From Agromyces protaetiae (GTDB lineage: Bacteria; Actinomycetota; Actinomycetes; Actinomycetales; Microbacteriaceae), in the NCBI RefSeq assembly GCF_004135405.1, contig NZ_CP035491.1, positions 2,170,001 to 2,234,000 on the forward strand: a stretch of 64,000 bases of DNA, in the 5' to 3' direction. The notes beneath the pieces were generated by a model. The model had not been told where the DNA came from. It ran no database searches and saw only the letters and a list, made by a program, of their open reading frames with translations. The translations under genes were made by a program, and so were the position numbers. This document shows, one piece after another, positions 61,961 through 64,000 of the stretch (positions within the stretch are counted from its first letter, which is position 1; the number at the start of each line of letters is the position of its first letter).

Positions 61961-64000
61961 TTGCGTCTGCAATCCAGAACTCTGCTCGGCGGCTTGACGG
62001 CCGCCGTTCTCGCGATCGGGGGTGTGACCGCGGTCGGCGCGCCGGCCATGGCGGCCGTGTCGCCGACCTCGCCCGTCATCATCAACGAGGTCTACGGCGG
62101 TGGCGGCAACAACGGAGCCACACACAGCCAGGACTTCATCGAACTCTTCAACCCCACCGACGCGCCCGTCTCGCTCGCCGGGTGGTCGGTGCAGTACGCG
62201 TCGAGTGCCGGCGCGTGGACGGCAGGCGGGCAGACCAACCTGACCGGATCGATCCCCGCGCGCGGGTACTACCTCGTCGGCGAGGCGTTCGGCAGCAACA
62301 CGGCGCTCACGGCTCTGCCGACGCCCGACACGACCGGCACGATAGCGATGTCGGGCACGGGCGCCAAGGTCGCCCTCGTCAACTCGACGACGCGACTGTC
62401 GTGCGCCGGCGCGGCCTGCGCGACGACCGCGAGTGTCGTCGACCTCGTGGGCTGGGGCTCGGGCGTCAGCGCGTGGGCCGGCACCGCTGCCGCCCCCGCG
62501 ACGTCGAACGCCACTTCGATCTCGCGCAGCACGACCCACGCGAACACGGGCGAGAACGGTGCCGATTTCACCGTCGGCACGGCGACCCCGCTGAACTCGG
62601 CGGCGCCGGCCGAGCCGGGCACGCCCACGGACCCCACGGACCCCACCGACCCGACCGACCCGACCGACCCCACTGACCCGACGGACCCGACCGACCCGAC
62701 GGACCCCGGCACCCTGACGATTGCCGAGATCCAGGGCACGGGCGCCGCGTCTCCGAAGGTCGGGCAGACCGTGACCACGACTGGTGTCGTCACCGCGGCA
62801 TACCCCGCCGGCGGCTTCAACGGCTACGTCATCCAGACGCCCGGCACCGGCGGCGCGATCGACCTCGCGACGCACGTCGCGTCCGACGCGATCTTCGTCT
62901 TCTCGTCGTCGACGGTCGCTTCGGTCGCCGTCGGAGACACGGTGCGCGTGACCGGCGCCGTGAGCGAGTTCAACGGGCTCACCGAAATCACCGTCGCGAA
63001 CGCCGCAGGGCTCGAGAAGCTGCCGGCGGCAGCCCCCGTGACGCCCGCCGTCGTCGGCTGGCCCGCCGGTGACGCCCAGCGCGAGTCGCTCGAGTCGATG
63101 CTCGTCGCCCCCGAAGGCGACTTCACGGTCTCGAACACGTACGCGACGAACCAGTACGGCGAGGTGGGCCTCGCCGCCGGCACGAAGCCGCTCATCCAGC
63201 CGACCGAGGTCGGCGAGGCCGGCTCGGCCGAGGCCGCTGCCCAGGTCGCCGACAACGCCGCCCGTGCGGTCGTGCTCGACGACGGCGCGACGACGAACTT
63301 CCTGAACGCCGCGAACTCCGGCCTGACCCCGCCGTACATCTCGACGACCGCGCCGGTGCGCGTCGGCGCCGCGGTGACGTTCGACGCGCCGGTCATCGTC
63401 GACTTCCGCAACAACGTGTGGAAGCTCAACCCGACCGCGCAGTTCGTCGCGGGCGGCACCGCGCCGGTCTCGTTCGCGAACACCCGCACCGCCGCACCAG
63501 AGAGCGTCGGCGGCGACATCGAGGTCTCCTCGTTCAACGTCCTGAACTACTTCACGACCCTCGGCGTCGACTACGGCGGGTGCAGCTCGTACAAGGACCG
63601 TGCGGGTGACGGCGTGACCGTCAACACCTGCCCGGGTGACGGGCCGCGCGGTGCGTGGGACGCGGGCGACCTCGCGGCGCAGCAGGGCAAGATCGTCGCT
63701 GCGATCAACGCGCTCGACGCCGATGTCGTCGGCCTCCTCGAGATCGAGAACTCGGCCGTCGTCGACGGCGACGCCGACGAGGCGCTCGAGACCCTCGTGG
63801 CGGCGCTCAACGCCGCTGCGGGCGCCAGCACGTGGGCGTACGTGCCCTCGTCGGCCGACCTGCCCTCGACCTCCCTCCAGGACGTCATCACGAACGCGCT
63901 CATCTACCGCCCGGCGGCGGTCGAACGCGTCGGCGCATCGCACGCGCTCGGCACGCAGAGCGGCTCGGGCGGCGCGTTCGAGAACGCCCGCGAGCCGATC
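61961..64000 (+). CDS. ExeM/NucH family secreted endonuclease (3' partial)
   Basis: Secreted DNase/nuclease, 680 residues in the window and continuing beyond it. The signal peptide is ~1-31 (TLLGGLTAAVLAIGGVTAVGAPAMA), followed by a lamin-tail domain (~38-180, PVIINEVYGGGGNNGA, then DFIELFNPTD). A nine-fold Thr-Asp-Pro linker (62627-62707) joins an OB-fold ExeM domain. The endonuclease/exonuclease/phosphatase fold starts near residue 515 (EVSSFNVLNYFTTL) and includes VGLLEIENS, a metal-binding Glu. TTG 61961 is chosen because GAAGGGGAG lies 6 nt upstream and the signal peptide follows directly. Likely role: phosphate scavenging from DNA. Confidence 0.88.
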   Translation, partial: MRLQSRTLLGGLTAAVLAIGGVTAVGAPAMAAVSPTSPVIINEVYGGGGNNGATHSQDFIELFNPTDAPVSLAGWSVQYASSAGAWTAGGQTNLTGSIPARGYYLVGEAFGSNTALTALPTPDTTGTIAMSGTGAKVALVNSTTRLSCAGAACATTASVVDLVGWGSGVSAWAGTAAAPATSNATSISRSTTHANTGENGADFTVGTATPLNSAAPAEPGTPTDPTDPTDPTDPTDPTDPTDPTDPTDPGTLTIAEIQGTGAASPKVGQTVTTTGVVTAAYPAGGFNGYVIQTPGTGGAIDLATHVASDAIFVFSSSTVASVAVGDTVRVTGAVSEFNGLTEITVANAAGLEKLPAAAPVTPAVVGWPAGDAQRESLESMLVAPEGDFTVSNTYATNQYGEVGLAAGTKPLIQPTEVGEAGSAEAAAQVADNAARAVVLDDGATTNFLNAANSGLTPPYISTTAPVRVGAAVTFDAPVIVDFRNNVWKLNPTAQFVAGGTAPVSFANTRTAAPESVGGDIEVSSFNVLNYFTTLGVDYGGCSSYKDRAGDGVTVNTCPGDGPRGAWDAGDLAAQQGKIVAAINALDADVVGLLEIENSAVVDGDADEALETLVAALNAAAGASTWAYVPSSADLPSTSLQDVITNALIYRPAAVERVGASHALGTQSGSGGAFENAREPI
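62627..62707 (+). repeat. Nine tandem Thr-Asp-Pro codon triplets
   Basis: Nine 9-bp units coding Thr-Asp-Pro form a rigid linker between the lamin-tail and OB-fold domains of the secreted nuclease. Thr (ACG, ACC, ACT) and Pro (CCC, CCG) codons vary from unit to unit, so the array is old or kept varied and not a fresh expansion. Confidence 0.85.

Noticed and set aside
62627..62707. CRISPR-like or satellite array
   Set aside because: The 9-bp units are in frame and code Thr-Asp-Pro; there are no spacers.

Overview
The window is high-G+C actinobacterial DNA and most resembles Microbacteriaceae. Support comes from the G+C-rich codon usage, a DUF3039 gene, an FtsE with a long low-complexity tail, the prfB-ftsE-ftsX-smpB-ssrA order, a Tad/Flp pilus locus of actinobacterial type, and many genes whose -10 hexamer (often TAGGCT) lies only 6-9 nt before the start codon, as in leaderless mRNAs. 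The placement is by family content and style only; no rRNA is present.

Layout. 1-2.8 kb: an ABC exporter ATPase (5' end outside the window) with its permease. 2.8-6.8 kb: DUF3039, divergent pncB, and a murI-rph-rdgB operon. 6.8-11.6 kb: CDF metal exporter, DedA, an iron-regulated heme oxygenase, two flavin-type enzymes, a 52-aa zinc-ribbon ORF and DUF1653. 11.7-15.1 kb: tRNA-Leu(UAG), an SLC13 permease, an acyltransferase and a small membrane protein. 15.4-20.0 kb: a Tad (Flp pilus) operon. 20.0-23.1 kb: NTF2-like and SDR genes divergent from an HxlR regulator, then an MFS protein. 23.1-29.1 kb: prfB-ftsE-ftsX-smpB, a tyrosine phosphatase, a SIMPL-domain gene and tmRNA. 29.3-31.1 kb: MFS, a guanine deaminase remnant and a small Cys-containing ORF. 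31.3-35.2 kb: a DtxR/IdeR-type-boxed siderophore ABC operon. 35.2-37.9 kb: Na+/H+ antiporter and IMPase-family phosphatase. 38.07-45.3 kb: tRNA-Lys followed by a four-gene operon, a large LAL (MalT-like LuxR) regulator and a divergent thioredoxin-reductase-like enzyme. 45.4-48.7 kb: lipoprotein, bioN-bioM-bioY biotin uptake and two hypotheticals. 48.8-54.2 kb: TetR, an MMPL protein fused to an ABC-like domain, and YhgE/Pip. 54.3-56.6 kb: fused trehalose-phosphate synthase/phosphatase. 56.6-61.7 kb: ilvD-ilvB-ilvN-ilvC. 61.96 kb to the end: a secreted ExeM/NucH-type nuclease (3' end outside the window).

How genes work together. Heme oxygenase and the siderophore ABC operon each carry a DtxR/IdeR-like box and probably form one iron-starvation response. 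bioYMN is a biotin ECF transporter. ilvDBNC makes branched-chain amino acids. smpB and ssrA together give trans-translation, with release factor 2 nearby. The tad genes build a Flp-type pilus.

Most striking observation: the 10-mer GGATG(T/C)CTCG occurs at least 35 times by hand count, 19 on one strand and 16 on the other, about once per 1.8 kb. An independent-base estimate at 70% G+C is about 0.4 copies. It is enriched between genes, occurs inside genes through codons that look non-preferred (GAG GCA TCC, GAT GTC TCG), and forms inverted repeats just after stop codons. These are properties of the DNA-uptake sequences of Neisseria and Haemophilus, and the window also holds a Tad locus, the machinery linked to transformation in Micrococcus. 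A second pattern is that four or five genes are broken by what looks like one missing G or C in a homopolymer, which suggests systematic indel errors in the assembly rather than real gene loss.
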